This document shows, piece by piece, positions 1-5,800 of a stretch of 5,834 bases of DNA. Both the position numbers and the translations under genes were made by a program. This stretch comes from Anaerolineaceae bacterium (GTDB taxonomy: Bacteria; Chloroflexota; Anaerolineae; Anaerolineales; Anaerolineaceae). The stretch covers positions 1 through 5,834 of the forward strand of contig DPKV01000191.1 in assembly GCA_003542325.1 (NCBI GenBank). The letters run 5' to 3'. The first letter of the stretch is position 1; every line of letters begins with the position of its first letter. Under the pieces are notes generated by a model. That model had not been told where the DNA came from and did not search any database. It saw nothing but the letters and a program-made list of their open reading frames with translations.

Positions 1-697
1 GATTGGCAATGGTTGCGGAGGTCAGAATGAATTGGGGTTGGCTGCCGTAGAATCGGCTGATCCGTTTAAGTCTGCGGATCACATTGGCAACGTGAGAGCC
101 AAACACCCCGCGGTAAGCGTGCATTTCATCGATGACGATGAACCGCAGGGCAGTGAAGAAATCTTTCCAGGCGGTGTGATGGGGGAGGATACCCGTGTGA
201 AGCATATCCGGGTTTGTCAAAATGATACTGGATTGTCTCCGGATCAGGGAGCGGGTGTGTTGAGGGGTATCTCCATCGTAGATATTGACAGGAATTTGCG
301 TCGATTGATTGATTCCCGTAAGCAAATCCCGCAGACCCATCAACTGGTCCTGCGCCAGGGCTTTGGTTGGGAAGAGATATAGCGCCCGGCCTTCCGGGAA
401 TTTTCGCAGACTATCGATCACCGGCAGGTTATAACAGAGTGTTTTCCCGCTGGCTGTCCCGGAGACGATCGCCACGTTTTCTCCCTGGTTTATTTTTTTA
501 TAGGCCTGTGCCTGGTGGGTATAAAGGGCGTTGATCCCCTGGCTTTGCAAATATTCGATCAACGAAGGGGAGGTGTTTTCGGGAAATCCCACCATATCAG
601 CAGGTTTTTGTGCAAGGACGCGCCACTCAACCACGTTTTCAGCAACGGTCGGGTGGCTTCGCCAGCGGCTTAGAATGGTTTTTACCTTATCGCTCAT
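1..697 (-). CDS. DEAD/DEAH-box helicase of the YprA/Hrq1 (COG1205) type, N-terminal 232 codons only
   Basis: An ATP-dependent superfamily 2 nucleic-acid helicase, probably acting in DNA repair or processing in the cytoplasm. The 232 visible residues carry the first RecA-like domain in order: a Q-motif-like region around THQAQA (60-65), Walker [10 protein letters not shown] (78-86), motif Ia [10 protein letters not shown] (109-118), TNPDML (161-166), motif II DEMH (190-193) followed by the family-typical [13 protein letters not shown], and motif III SATIAN (227-232) at the window edge. The DEMH box with the [15 protein letters not shown] stretch is characteristic of COG1205 proteins. The second RecA domain and any C-terminal DUF1998 or zinc-binding region lie outside the window. 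The start is the ATG at 697. It has no convincing Shine-Dalgarno, but a promoter sits directly upstream and leaves a leader of only about 14 nt. The family call is firm; the exact subfamily cannot be settled from the N-terminus. Confidence 0.93.
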   Translation of the reverse strand, partial: MSDKVKTILSRWRSHPTVAENVVEWRVLAQKPADMVGFPENTSPSLIEYLQSQGINALYTHQAQAYKKINQGENVAIVSGTASGKTLCYNLPVIDSLRKFPEGRALYLFPTKALAQDQLMGLRDLLTGINQSTQIPVNIYDGDTPQHTRSLIRRQSSIILTNPDMLHTGILPHHTAWKDFFTALRFIVIDEMHAYRGVFGSHVANVIRRLKRISRFYGSQPQFILTSATIAN

Positions 698-718
698 AGG
701 ATTATTCGAATATTTGTT

Positions 719-747
719 ATCATAATCTGGTTTAATCCGAGATGCAA
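719..747 (-). promoter_or_regulatory. Sigma-70-like promoter for the helicase gene
   Basis: On the minus strand a -35 hexamer TTGCAT (742-747) and a -10 hexamer TATGAT (719-724) are separated by exactly 17 bp. Transcription would begin near 711, giving a leader of about 14 nt before the ATG at 697. The promoter lies just outside the 194-bp repeat that starts at 763, so it does not depend on that element. Confidence 0.6.
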
Positions 748-762
748 TAGCGAGGGTGGGAC

Positions 763-956
763 AGGGCAATCGCAAAGTACACACAAGAGATTTATGCATG
801 CCATCGTCAATAAGCAACACGCTCCCCAGCCCTTCCCCTATACCCTTCGGGTATTCCGCTTCGCTCCAGGGGAAGGGTGCCCGAAGGGCGGAAAGGGGTG
901 ATTCTTGGCCGGTAAGGAATTTAAAAAGCTGAGACAAATGACTTTACGATTGCCCT
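763..956. mobile_element. MITE-like 194-bp element, copy A
   Basis: A non-coding element bounded by 16-bp terminal inverted repeats. The left end is AGGGCAATCGCAAAGT (763-778); the right end ACTTTACGATTGCCCT (941-956) is its reverse complement with one mismatch. The interior holds a GC-rich palindrome with perfect 10-bp arms CCCTTCCCCT (830-839) and AGGGGAAGGG (868-877), a smaller TACCC-TTC-GGGTA hairpin (841-853), and an inverted copy of CCCTTCGGG at 880-888. A second copy lies at 5607-5800 in the same orientation with the same length; I count about 25 mismatches in 194 by hand, with no gaps. There is no internal reading frame worth calling. No clear target-site duplication is visible: the dinucleotide AC abuts both ends of this copy, but copy B shows nothing equivalent. 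Size, inverted ends and repetition fit a MITE mobilised by a transposase encoded elsewhere. It sits between the divergent helicase and transporter promoters. Confidence 0.75.
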
Positions 957-973
957 ACGAGGAGGGAAAAAAG

Positions 974-1003
974 TTGAGGACTTATCAGAGAAGCGATTAT
1001 ACT
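974..1003 (+). promoter_or_regulatory. Sigma-70-like promoter for the MFS transporter gene
   Basis: A -35 hexamer TTGAGG (974-979) and a -10 hexamer TATACT (998-1003) are separated by 18 bp. The expected start of transcription is near 1010. That is downstream of the ATG at 1005 but upstream of the Shine-Dalgarno and ATG at 1038, so the promoter itself argues for the later start codon. It begins 18 bp beyond the end of repeat copy A. Confidence 0.5.
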
Positions 1004-1026
1004 TATGGATAGGAAATCTAATTCTC

Positions 1027-1034
1027 AGGAGAAG
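1027..1034 (+). promoter_or_regulatory. Shine-Dalgarno that decides the MFS start
   Basis: AGGAGAAG at 1027-1034, with the AGGAG core ending 6 nt before the ATG at 1038. The in-frame upstream ATG at 1005 has only a weak purine run before it. Confidence 0.65.
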
Positions 1035-1037
1035 CTG

Positions 1038-2342
1038 ATGGATCAAACATATTTCAGAAGGAGATGGCTTATTCTTATGATCTTCTTTTGTTTTTTGTTT
1101 CTCCAACAGTTTGATATGTTGATCGTTGAATCCATCCGACAAAAAGCTGAGACTTTCTTTAATTCAGCCGGCACATTCTCCGAAATAATTTCATTTTTGC
1201 TGGCTTTCATGATTGCGATCTCATATTTGTTTTGGGGTATAAATTTTGACCGACACTCTCGCCGGAACCTGCTTGTTCTGGCAAGCGCTTTATGGTGGGC
1301 GACTTCCTGGCTCAACAGCCTTGCTCCGACGATAGAGACTTTTGGGATATCTTACCTGGCCGGTTTGATGGATTTTGGCAGTATGACGGGGATTTATTCC
1401 ATCGTTGGCGATTTATTCGCCCCGCGGACCCGTGGAAAGGTCTTCGGACTATTACAGGCAGCCCAGCCTATTGCCTATTTTCTGGTCCTATCTTATTTTC
1501 AGGGTTTTTTTATTCGAGCGAATTGGCGATCCTATCTCCTGGTTTCCGGTGTACTGGGATTGACCATGGCATTAATCATTTACCTGTTTGTCCGGGAACC
1601 CAAAAGAGGGTTACGTGAACCGGCTCTGACCGGGATACGCATCTCAGGACAATATTTATTTGATTGGGAAACCGCCAGGGATATTGCTGAGAAATCCAGT
1701 TTTCTAATTCTCTGTGGATTGAGTCTCTTTTCTGTGTTACCCTGGATGGGCTTTTCTCTGTGGACTTCCGCACTTTCACATACGGATTTGGGCGTAATCG
1801 ATGAATCTGTCTATCCTGTCTTTTTTCCAATGATCGTTGCATTAATTTTGGGGAATGTACTGGGAGGTTTTTTAGGTGATGCGATCTTTATAAAAAAGAA
1901 GCGGGGCAGGGTTATGACCAACTTGTTTGGATTTTCCCTTGCTTTATTGACCTGTATCTCCGCTTTTGTAATTGGAGACCTGGATAAACTTCTTGTTCGG
2001 ATATTGATCTCGCTTACCGCTCTTTTTATTGGGATGGGGCGATCGAATGTTTTCGCAATGCTTTTTGATATTACCCTGCCGGAAGTTCGGGCAACGGCCA
2101 CATCGATCCTGTTCATTTCTCAATTGTTTGGCATTGGGATAGGCTGGGTATTGGTCAGGGCCATGGAGAAGACAACTGGCATCTGGATGATCTTTTTCAG
2201 CCTTACACTCACATCAATTATCGTCAATCTTCTGCTATCAGCAGGGTTATTTAAAAGGATGCCGGTAGAAATTGAGAATTTGCGACGTCATATGGCTTAT
2301 CGCAGTCAATTGGAAGCGCGGCTGGACTCTCAGAATAAATGA
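1038..2342 (+). CDS. Major facilitator superfamily (MFS) transporter, substrate unknown
   Basis: A polytopic inner-membrane secondary transporter of 434 residues, the usual MFS length, with roughly twelve hydrophobic segments. A motif-A-like loop, WGINFDRHSRRNLL (66-79), follows TM2. GDLFAPRTRG (124-133) lies in the next cytoplasmic loop. FVREPKRG (184-191) ends TM6 and is typical of spinster-like and related MFS branches. A hydrophilic central loop follows (about 190-220), then the second half with its own motif-A-like GGFLGDAIFIKKKRGR (276-291) and LPEVRATATS (347-356). The C-terminal tail is short and charged. I chose ATG 1038 over the in-frame ATG 1005 because a strong Shine-Dalgarno and the inferred transcription start both favour it; using 1005 would add 11 residues. 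It converges with the SDR gene across 38 bp. Nothing in the sequence or neighbourhood identifies the substrate. It is T-rich, as expected for a membrane protein. Confidence 0.92.
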   Translation: MDQTYFRRRWLILMIFFCFLFLQQFDMLIVESIRQKAETFFNSAGTFSEIISFLLAFMIAISYLFWGINFDRHSRRNLLVLASALWWATSWLNSLAPTIETFGISYLAGLMDFGSMTGIYSIVGDLFAPRTRGKVFGLLQAAQPIAYFLVLSYFQGFFIRANWRSYLLVSGVLGLTMALIIYLFVREPKRGLREPALTGIRISGQYLFDWETARDIAEKSSFLILCGLSLFSVLPWMGFSLWTSALSHTDLGVIDESVYPVFFPMIVALILGNVLGGFLGDAIFIKKKRGRVMTNLFGFSLALLTCISAFVIGDLDKLLVRILISLTALFIGMGRSNVFAMLFDITLPEVRATATSILFISQLFGIGIGWVLVRAMEKTTGIWMIFFSLTLTSIIVNLLLSAGLFKRMPVEIENLRRHMAYRSQLEARLDSQNK

Positions 2343-2358
2343 GGGAATGACAATCGAT

Positions 2359-2382
2359 TGGGAGAATGGCATCCTGCCCATT
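2359..2382. terminator. Weak hairpin between convergent genes
   Basis: The 38-bp gap between the MFS and SDR stop codons contains imperfect inverted repeats: TGGG at 2359-2362 with CCCA at 2377-2380, or alternatively ATGGCA-TCC-TGCC(C)AT with one bulge. Neither strand has a real T-run after it. It could be a modest bidirectional terminator, but this is a position-based guess. Confidence 0.25.
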
Positions 2383-3211
2383 ACATCTTGCTATTCATTT
2401 TCTTCTTTGCCTTTTGAATCAGCCAATCGATCACTGTAAATGTAAAATTGCCCATGATACCCATTAGTTTGTAGAGGAACTTTCCTCCAAAACCGGGGAT
2501 GATCAGATATTTCCCCTTGCGGGCGGCTCTCAGGGTTTCGCTGGCTACATCTTCAGCGGACATGGGATGAAGAGTCCCTGCCACTTCCTTGGTCTCGAAA
2601 GGTTTAAGCGGCTCCTCAAAAGCGAGTTGCGGGGTTTCAGTATCCGGGGGGAAAACCACCGACACCTGCACACCAAGCGGTTTCAATTCCGAACGCAGCG
2701 CATCCGAGAAGCCGCGCACAGCGAACTTGGATGCGGTATACCCCGTATAGCCAATGATCCCGAAGAACCCCGCTTGAGAAGAGATGTTGATGATTGTTCC
2801 GTAACCACGGTCAATCATCCCTGGGACGATGTATTTGCAGACATGAAGGGTGCCGAAATAATTAATCTCCATCAACCACCGGAAGGTGCTAAGTTCCAAA
2901 TCCTGAAAATACCCCGGATAAGTCACCCCAGCCGAGTTGATCACCAGGTCCGGATATTCGTTGTCGGAAAGCCAATTATTCAGCGCTTGGTCCAGAGCGG
3001 CGTAGTCTCGAATATCACAGGAGAGTGTGGTGACTTTTTGGCATTTACGAATCGATAAGGATTGTACTTCCTGCTGGGTTTGCGCCAATTTTTCCTCATC
3101 CCTCGCAAGAAGGCAGATATTTGCCCCCTCACTTGCGAGTTGTTTAGCCAAGGCAAGCCCGATTCCACTTGACCCACCGGTAATGATTGCATTATTAAAA
3201 GTTTTTTTCAT
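2381..3211 (-). CDS. SDR oxidoreductase resembling 3-ketodihydrosphingosine reductase (KDSR/Tsc10)
   Basis: A classical short-chain dehydrogenase/reductase of 276 residues that should use NAD(P)H to reduce a ketone. It has the cofactor motif TGGSSGIG (11-18), NSAG (92-95), the tetrad Asn117, and catalytic Ser145, Tyr158 and Lys162 in the right spacing (SSQAG, then YTASK). What sets it apart is a run of features I recall from eukaryotic KDSR: SSQAG, SKFAVRGFSDAL, PPDTETP (188-194) and KPFETK (203-208), plus a hydrophobic C-terminus (about 235-265) ending in a lysine-rich tail that suggests membrane association. The start at 3211 has GAGGAA 7 nt upstream and begins the Rossmann fold at the normal distance; an upstream in-frame ATG at 3259 would overlap the preceding gene. 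It is the second gene after the broken zinc-ribbon gene. The SDR class is certain. The physiological substrate (3-ketosphinganine or another long-chain 3-keto compound) is inferred. Confidence 0.93.
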   Translation of the reverse strand: MKKTFNNAIITGGSSGIGLALAKQLASEGANICLLARDEEKLAQTQQEVQSLSIRKCQKVTTLSCDIRDYAALDQALNNWLSDNEYPDLVINSAGVTYPGYFQDLELSTFRWLMEINYFGTLHVCKYIVPGMIDRGYGTIINISSQAGFFGIIGYTGYTASKFAVRGFSDALRSELKPLGVQVSVVFPPDTETPQLAFEEPLKPFETKEVAGTLHPMSAEDVASETLRAARKGKYLIIPGFGGKFLYKLMGIMGNFTFTVIDWLIQKAKKKMNSKM

Positions 3212-3218
3212 TGATGCG

Positions 3219-3224
3219 TTCCTC
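3219..3224 (-). promoter_or_regulatory. Shine-Dalgarno that decides the SDR start
   Basis: GAGGAA on the minus strand, 7 nt before the ATG at 3211. It overlaps the TGA of the upstream zinc-ribbon frame (3223-3225), a tight arrangement typical of operon partners. Confidence 0.6.
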
Positions 3225-3435
3225 ATGTGCTGCATGATCCGCCAGAACACCCGCTGCATCCGCTGCTGGCAGTAATGGATCGCCCTCCACTGGCTGCGTT
3301 GAAGAGCGAGACCTGGCGCTTAACATTGATGCTGTGACAATGAAGACATTCCAGTTCCGCATCAGCGTCTTTCATCGGGCGGATGCATTCAAACGGTTAT
3401 TTACAATCCTGGCAAAAATATTCATAAATAGGCAT
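3223..3435 (-). pseudogene. FmdB-family zinc-ribbon protein interrupted by an in-frame TAA at codon 13
   Basis: Reading from the ATG at 3435 gives MPIYEYFCQDCK, then TAA (3399-3397), then PFECIRPMKDADAELE, CLHCHSINVKR and a Gly/Ser/Cys-rich tail GCSGCSGGSC to a TGA at 3223. All of this is in one frame, 71 codons including both stops. MPIYEYxCxxC opening a protein with a second CxxC about 20 residues later and a glycine/cysteine tail is the hallmark of the FmdB family of putative regulatory or metal-binding zinc ribbons. The zinc ligands would be Cys8, Cys11, Cys30 and Cys33. The stop falls between the two CxxC knuckles at a variable position, so one base change (for example from AAA, CAA or GAA) explains it. 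No other damage is seen, which points to a recent mutation, a sequencing error or readthrough. The only nearby internal ATG (codon 21) would give a product lacking the first CxxC. It is the first gene of an operon with the KDSR-like SDR 11 bp downstream. Confidence 0.8.
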
Positions 3436-3472
3436 TGATGATCTGTTCCCTGGTGTTTTTATACACGGCTTC

Positions 3473-3501
3473 ATTTTATCGCACCCATTGGAAGAGGTCA
3501 A
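3473..3501 (-). promoter_or_regulatory. Strong sigma-70-like promoter for the zinc-ribbon/SDR operon
   Basis: On the minus strand, -35 TTGACC (3496-3501) and -10 TAAAAT (3473-3478) are separated by exactly 17 bp; each hexamer is one base off consensus. The start of transcription would be near 3466, about 31 nt before the zinc-ribbon ATG. An intact promoter upstream of a gene with a nonsense codon suggests the transcript is still made, at least for the SDR. Confidence 0.65.
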
Positions 3502-3663
3502 ACTTAGCCTGTTTAACACAACAAAATAACCTGGGTTTCGATTGGGTTGCGAGAAGAGACTCACATTCCCTTCATGCGTTGGCGCGATTCAGATAAGAAG
3601 CGGTGGATATGTCAACAACGGGTGGAGCTGGTTTATGAGAAGACTTCATCCCTTAAGAAACAA

Positions 3664-3700
3664 AAACTCCCAGGAACTGTGCCAATCAGTCCGGGAGTTT
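3664..3700 (-). terminator. Rho-independent terminator after the threonine-dehydrogenase-like gene
   Basis: Perfect 8-bp arms AAACTCCC (3664-3671) and GGGAGTTT (3693-3700) enclose a further short inner stem (GGaACTG with CAGTCC, one bulge) and a loop of about 7 nt. Read on the minus strand the stem runs into TTTTTGTTTC, a good U-tract. It lies 18 nt past the stop codon at 3719. It also insulates the zinc-ribbon/SDR promoter at 3473-3501 from upstream transcription. I recognise nothing in the 150 bp between the two (3502-3651). Confidence 0.8.
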
Positions 3701-3718
3701 ATTTATCGGAGATGGAAA

Positions 3719-4741
3719 TTAATCTTTGTATTGTTTCCGTATGCCTGGGATCAGGTACTCATTGAAAGCGCGGTCAAGGTCAAAATCCGGCTTCCATGCC
3801 CAGTCTTTTCTGGCGGCGGAATCGTCCACTTCTTTTGGCCAGGTATCGACAATTTTCTGCCGGCAACTATCAACGGCAAAATCGATTTCTGCGTCTGGGA
3901 AGGCCTTCAAGACGATGTCGTGGATATCCTGGGCGGACATGCTGAAACTGGTCACGTTATACACGAATTGGGTTAATTGTTCCCGGGGGGCAGCTTCCAG
4001 CATGATGAGGGATTTGACGGCGTCCGGCATGACCATGAAGGGGATTGTCGTATCAGGGCGGACAAAGCATGAATAAGGCTCGCCACTGGCAGCAGCGTGC
4101 AGCATTTCCGGGCCGTAGTCACTGGTCCCGCCGGTGGGAATGGTTTCTGAGCTGATCAATCCCGGGAAACGGATGGATCGGAAATCAACGGTTTCCGTCG
4201 TCCCGCAATCGGCTGAAAGCTGGCGGTAATGCGAATTGTAATATCGGCCAAGGTGTTCGCAATAGAGTTTGTTGCACCCGTACATGGTATTGGGATGGCT
4301 CCATTCATCTTCCTTGGCCGGTTTCGCCTTTTCCTTTTCGCGGGGAGTCTGGATCCCATAGGCTGCAATGGAGCTGGGATAGATGAATTTCACCGGTGAG
4401 CCCTGCCATTGCGATTGCTCGACTGCCAATCTGAGTAAGTTCAGGGTGCCTTCCACGTTAATGCGGTGGGCGGTTTCCGGGTTGTATTCCGCTTTGGTGG
4501 AAAGGATTGAGGCGAGGTGATAAATGGTGGCGATTTCATGCTCGACGACCATTCGACCCAACAACATTTGGTCGAGGATATCGCCGACGATATAGGTACT
4601 GCAATAGGGTCGCAGGTTTTTATCGAGCGGGACCACATCCAGGGCAACAATATTGGCATCTGTGGATTCGGCAAGATACTGGATCAGTCCATGCCCGATT
4701 TCACCGTTTGCACCGGTGACCAGCACGACCTTCTGACGCAT
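3719..4741 (-). CDS. NAD-dependent epimerase/dehydratase-family protein, SDR-type L-threonine 3-dehydrogenase-like
   Basis: An extended SDR of 340 residues, probably cytoplasmic. The N-terminal Rossmann fold has TGANGEIG (9-16) and Asp35 at the end of the second strand, which favours NAD. HLAS (75-78), PSSIAAYG (122-129) with Ser123/Ser124, and Tyr154-x3-Lys158 in MYGCNK form the active site. The C-terminal half matches what I know of SDR-type threonine dehydrogenases: RSIRFPGLIS (188-197), GGTSDYG (204-210), the IPFMVMPDA region (233-241), YNVTSFSMS (261-269) and DTWPKEVDDSAARKDW (299-314). That enzyme oxidises L-threonine to 2-amino-3-ketobutyrate, normally for the CoA-dependent ligase Kbl, which is not in the window. 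It carries roughly ten extra residues (about 171-186) before RSIRFPG. The start is well supported by AGGAGG 5 nt upstream. It may share a transcript with the phosphatase 120 bp upstream, and it ends at a clear terminator. The fold and subfamily are confident; activity on threonine is inferred. Confidence 0.9.
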   Translation of the reverse strand: MRQKVVLVTGANGEIGHGLIQYLAESTDANIVALDVVPLDKNLRPYCSTYIVGDILDQMLLGRMVVEHEIATIYHLASILSTKAEYNPETAHRINVEGTLNLLRLAVEQSQWQGSPVKFIYPSSIAAYGIQTPREKEKAKPAKEDEWSHPNTMYGCNKLYCEHLGRYYNSHYRQLSADCGTTETVDFRSIRFPGLISSETIPTGGTSDYGPEMLHAAASGEPYSCFVRPDTTIPFMVMPDAVKSLIMLEAAPREQLTQFVYNVTSFSMSAQDIHDIVLKAFPDAEIDFAVDSCRQKIVDTWPKEVDDSAARKDWAWKPDFDLDRAFNEYLIPGIRKQYKD

Positions 4742-4746
4742 AGGTT

Positions 4747-4752
4747 CCTCCT
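4747..4752 (-). promoter_or_regulatory. Consensus Shine-Dalgarno of the dehydrogenase gene
   Basis: AGGAGG on the minus strand, 5 nt before the ATG at 4741. It is the strongest ribosome binding site in the window and fixes the start. Confidence 0.7.
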
Positions 4753-4861
4753 AAGGTGATGGTGAGTGAGAATCATTCAACTGAGACGTTTTCTATTGTA
4801 TCGCAGACATGGAAAATTCGGGGAAAATCCTGAAAAAGCTGAGTTGTCAAACAGGCTTATA

Positions 4862-5563
4862 TTAAAGGCTCATGGAGACATTCATGTGTCGAACGTTGTC
4901 AGTGGACTGGGGTGAGATAAGCATCACGACGACGCTCATGTCGTCATTTGGGAAGCCATCGTCCAGACGAATGGATTGCTGCAGGAGGTAATCCGCCAAT
5001 TCCTGGGCGGTGGGGTCTTCTTCTTCGATGAGGGCTTCAATCGTTGTGCACAGGTCAAGGTTTTGTGACCGCTGCCAACCAGCATTGTAAACGCCATCCG
5101 AGAATACGATCACAGCCATGTTGGGCCGGATGGGGAGTTCCACAATCGATGGGAGGACATCCGCGCGAAGCCCGACCGGCTCACATTCTGCCAAAAGGCA
5201 GTCGACGCGACCGTCGCTGATCAGAAAAACAGGGACCGGACCGTTACGAGAGACCAGGATGGTGTCCGTTTGCAGGTCGGCACTGATGACGTTCAAATTT
5301 GCCTGGACGGTGCCGTTGTGTTCTGCAAATAACCGGCTGGAAACAGCCCGGATGGCGGCGCCATCCCGTACGCCCTGACTGATATTCCCGATCACCCGGT
5401 GGCTGACCATGGTGGAGATAGCTTTGTTGCTTTCGCCGTTGATCCGACCATCGGCAAGGACGGCTGAAATCCCGCCGTTCGGGCGTTCGATGGTCTCAAC
5501 CGTGTCCCCGCTCTGGGTCCGGTTGAATTTATCCACTTTTGTCACGGCAATATACAATTCCAT
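4862..5563 (-). CDS. PP2C/SpoIIE-type (PPM) serine/threonine phosphatase
   Basis: A compact, single-domain metal-dependent protein phosphatase of 233 residues, soluble, with no sensor domain or membrane segment. The metal-binding acids of the PPM fold are all present: SGD (18-20), ADG (37-39), FSDGVYNAG (154-162) and NDDMSVVVM (206-214) near the C-terminus. The central part (about 85-145), with SRNGPVPVFLISDG and then GLRADVLP, is typical of the SpoIIE/RsbU-like branch, whose members dephosphorylate anti-sigma antagonists or other phosphoproteins. No partner kinase, STAS protein or anti-sigma factor is in the window, so the target is unknown. Upstream of ATG 5563 there is no good Shine-Dalgarno, but a TAAAAT box ends 6 nt before it, so initiation may be leaderless. 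It is the first gene upstream of the dehydrogenase gene on the same strand, and repeat copy B lies 43 bp beyond its start. Confidence 0.88.
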   Translation of the reverse strand: MELYIAVTKVDKFNRTQSGDTVETIERPNGGISAVLADGRINGESNKAISTMVSHRVIGNISQGVRDGAAIRAVSSRLFAEHNGTVQANLNVISADLQTDTILVSRNGPVPVFLISDGRVDCLLAECEPVGLRADVLPSIVELPIRPNMAVIVFSDGVYNAGWQRSQNLDLCTTIEALIEEEDPTAQELADYLLQQSIRLDDGFPNDDMSVVVMLISPQSTDNVRHMNVSMSL

Positions 5564-5569
5564 GACTTC

Positions 5570-5575
5570 ATTTTA
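5570..5575 (-). promoter_or_regulatory. Possible -10 box placing transcription start at the phosphatase ATG
   Basis: TAAAAT on the minus strand, followed by 6 nt (GAAGTC) and then the ATG at 5563, so +1 would fall on or beside the A of the start codon. The best -35 candidate, TTGCAC, is 21 bp away, which is too far for a standard promoter. Offered only as a candidate leaderless promoter. Confidence 0.3.
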
Positions 5576-5606
5576 CTTCAAAATTTAGACCTTTAGGTGC
5601 AACACC

Positions 5607-5800
5607 AGGGCAATTGCATAGTACACCCAAGAGATTTCTGTATACTATTGTCAATAAACAACCTCATCCCCAGCCCTTCCCCTAAACCCTTCGGGTATTC
5701 CGCTTCGCTCCAGGGGAAGGGTGCCCGAAGGGCGGGAAGGGGTGAGTTTTGGATAATTAGGAATTTAACAAGCTGAAACAAATGACTTTGCGATTGCCCT
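5607..5800. mobile_element. MITE-like 194-bp element, copy B
   Basis: The second copy of the element at 763-956, in the same orientation and of identical length, aligning without gaps. Its ends are AGGGCAATTGCATAGT (5607-5622) and ACTTTGCGATTGCCCT (5785-5800), inverted repeats with two mismatches; the flanking C and G extend the match by one base. The central palindrome (arms at 5674-5683 and 5712-5721) is conserved perfectly. Most differences from copy A fall in two stretches either side of the core, around 5639-5667 and 5747-5758. No target-site duplication is evident. The reading frame that crosses it on the minus strand is low-complexity and not credible as a gene. The last 34 bases of the window (5801-5834) contain nothing I can assign. 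Confidence 0.75.

Noticed and set aside
761..958. AC dinucleotide on both sides of repeat copy A as a target-site duplication
   Set aside because: Two bases are expected by chance often enough, and copy B has no equivalent duplication.
1005..1037. Upstream ATG for the transporter
   Set aside because: It lies at or before the inferred transcription start and lacks a Shine-Dalgarno, whereas ATG 1038 has a strong one. It stays possible if another promoter is used.
923..1154. AAAAAGCTGAGAC occurs in repeat copy A and again within the start of the transporter gene, with an 11-bp version near 4833
   Set aside because: Short A-rich matches with no extended similarity around them; probably chance.
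3212..3259. Longer SDR start at the ATG at 3259
   Set aside because: The extra 16 residues are the zinc-ribbon gene read out of frame. The Shine-Dalgarno and Rossmann-fold spacing both point to 3211.
3542..3976. Plus-strand frames starting at 3542 and 3547
   Set aside because: They run through the terminator hairpin and into the antisense of the dehydrogenase gene, have no ribosome binding site or promoter, and look like no family I know.
4795..4850. TTGACA (4845-4850) and TACAAT (4795-4800), minus strand, between the phosphatase and dehydrogenase genes
   Set aside because: They are 44 bp apart and neither has a matching partner hexamer at 16-18 bp, so I cannot call a promoter for the dehydrogenase gene.
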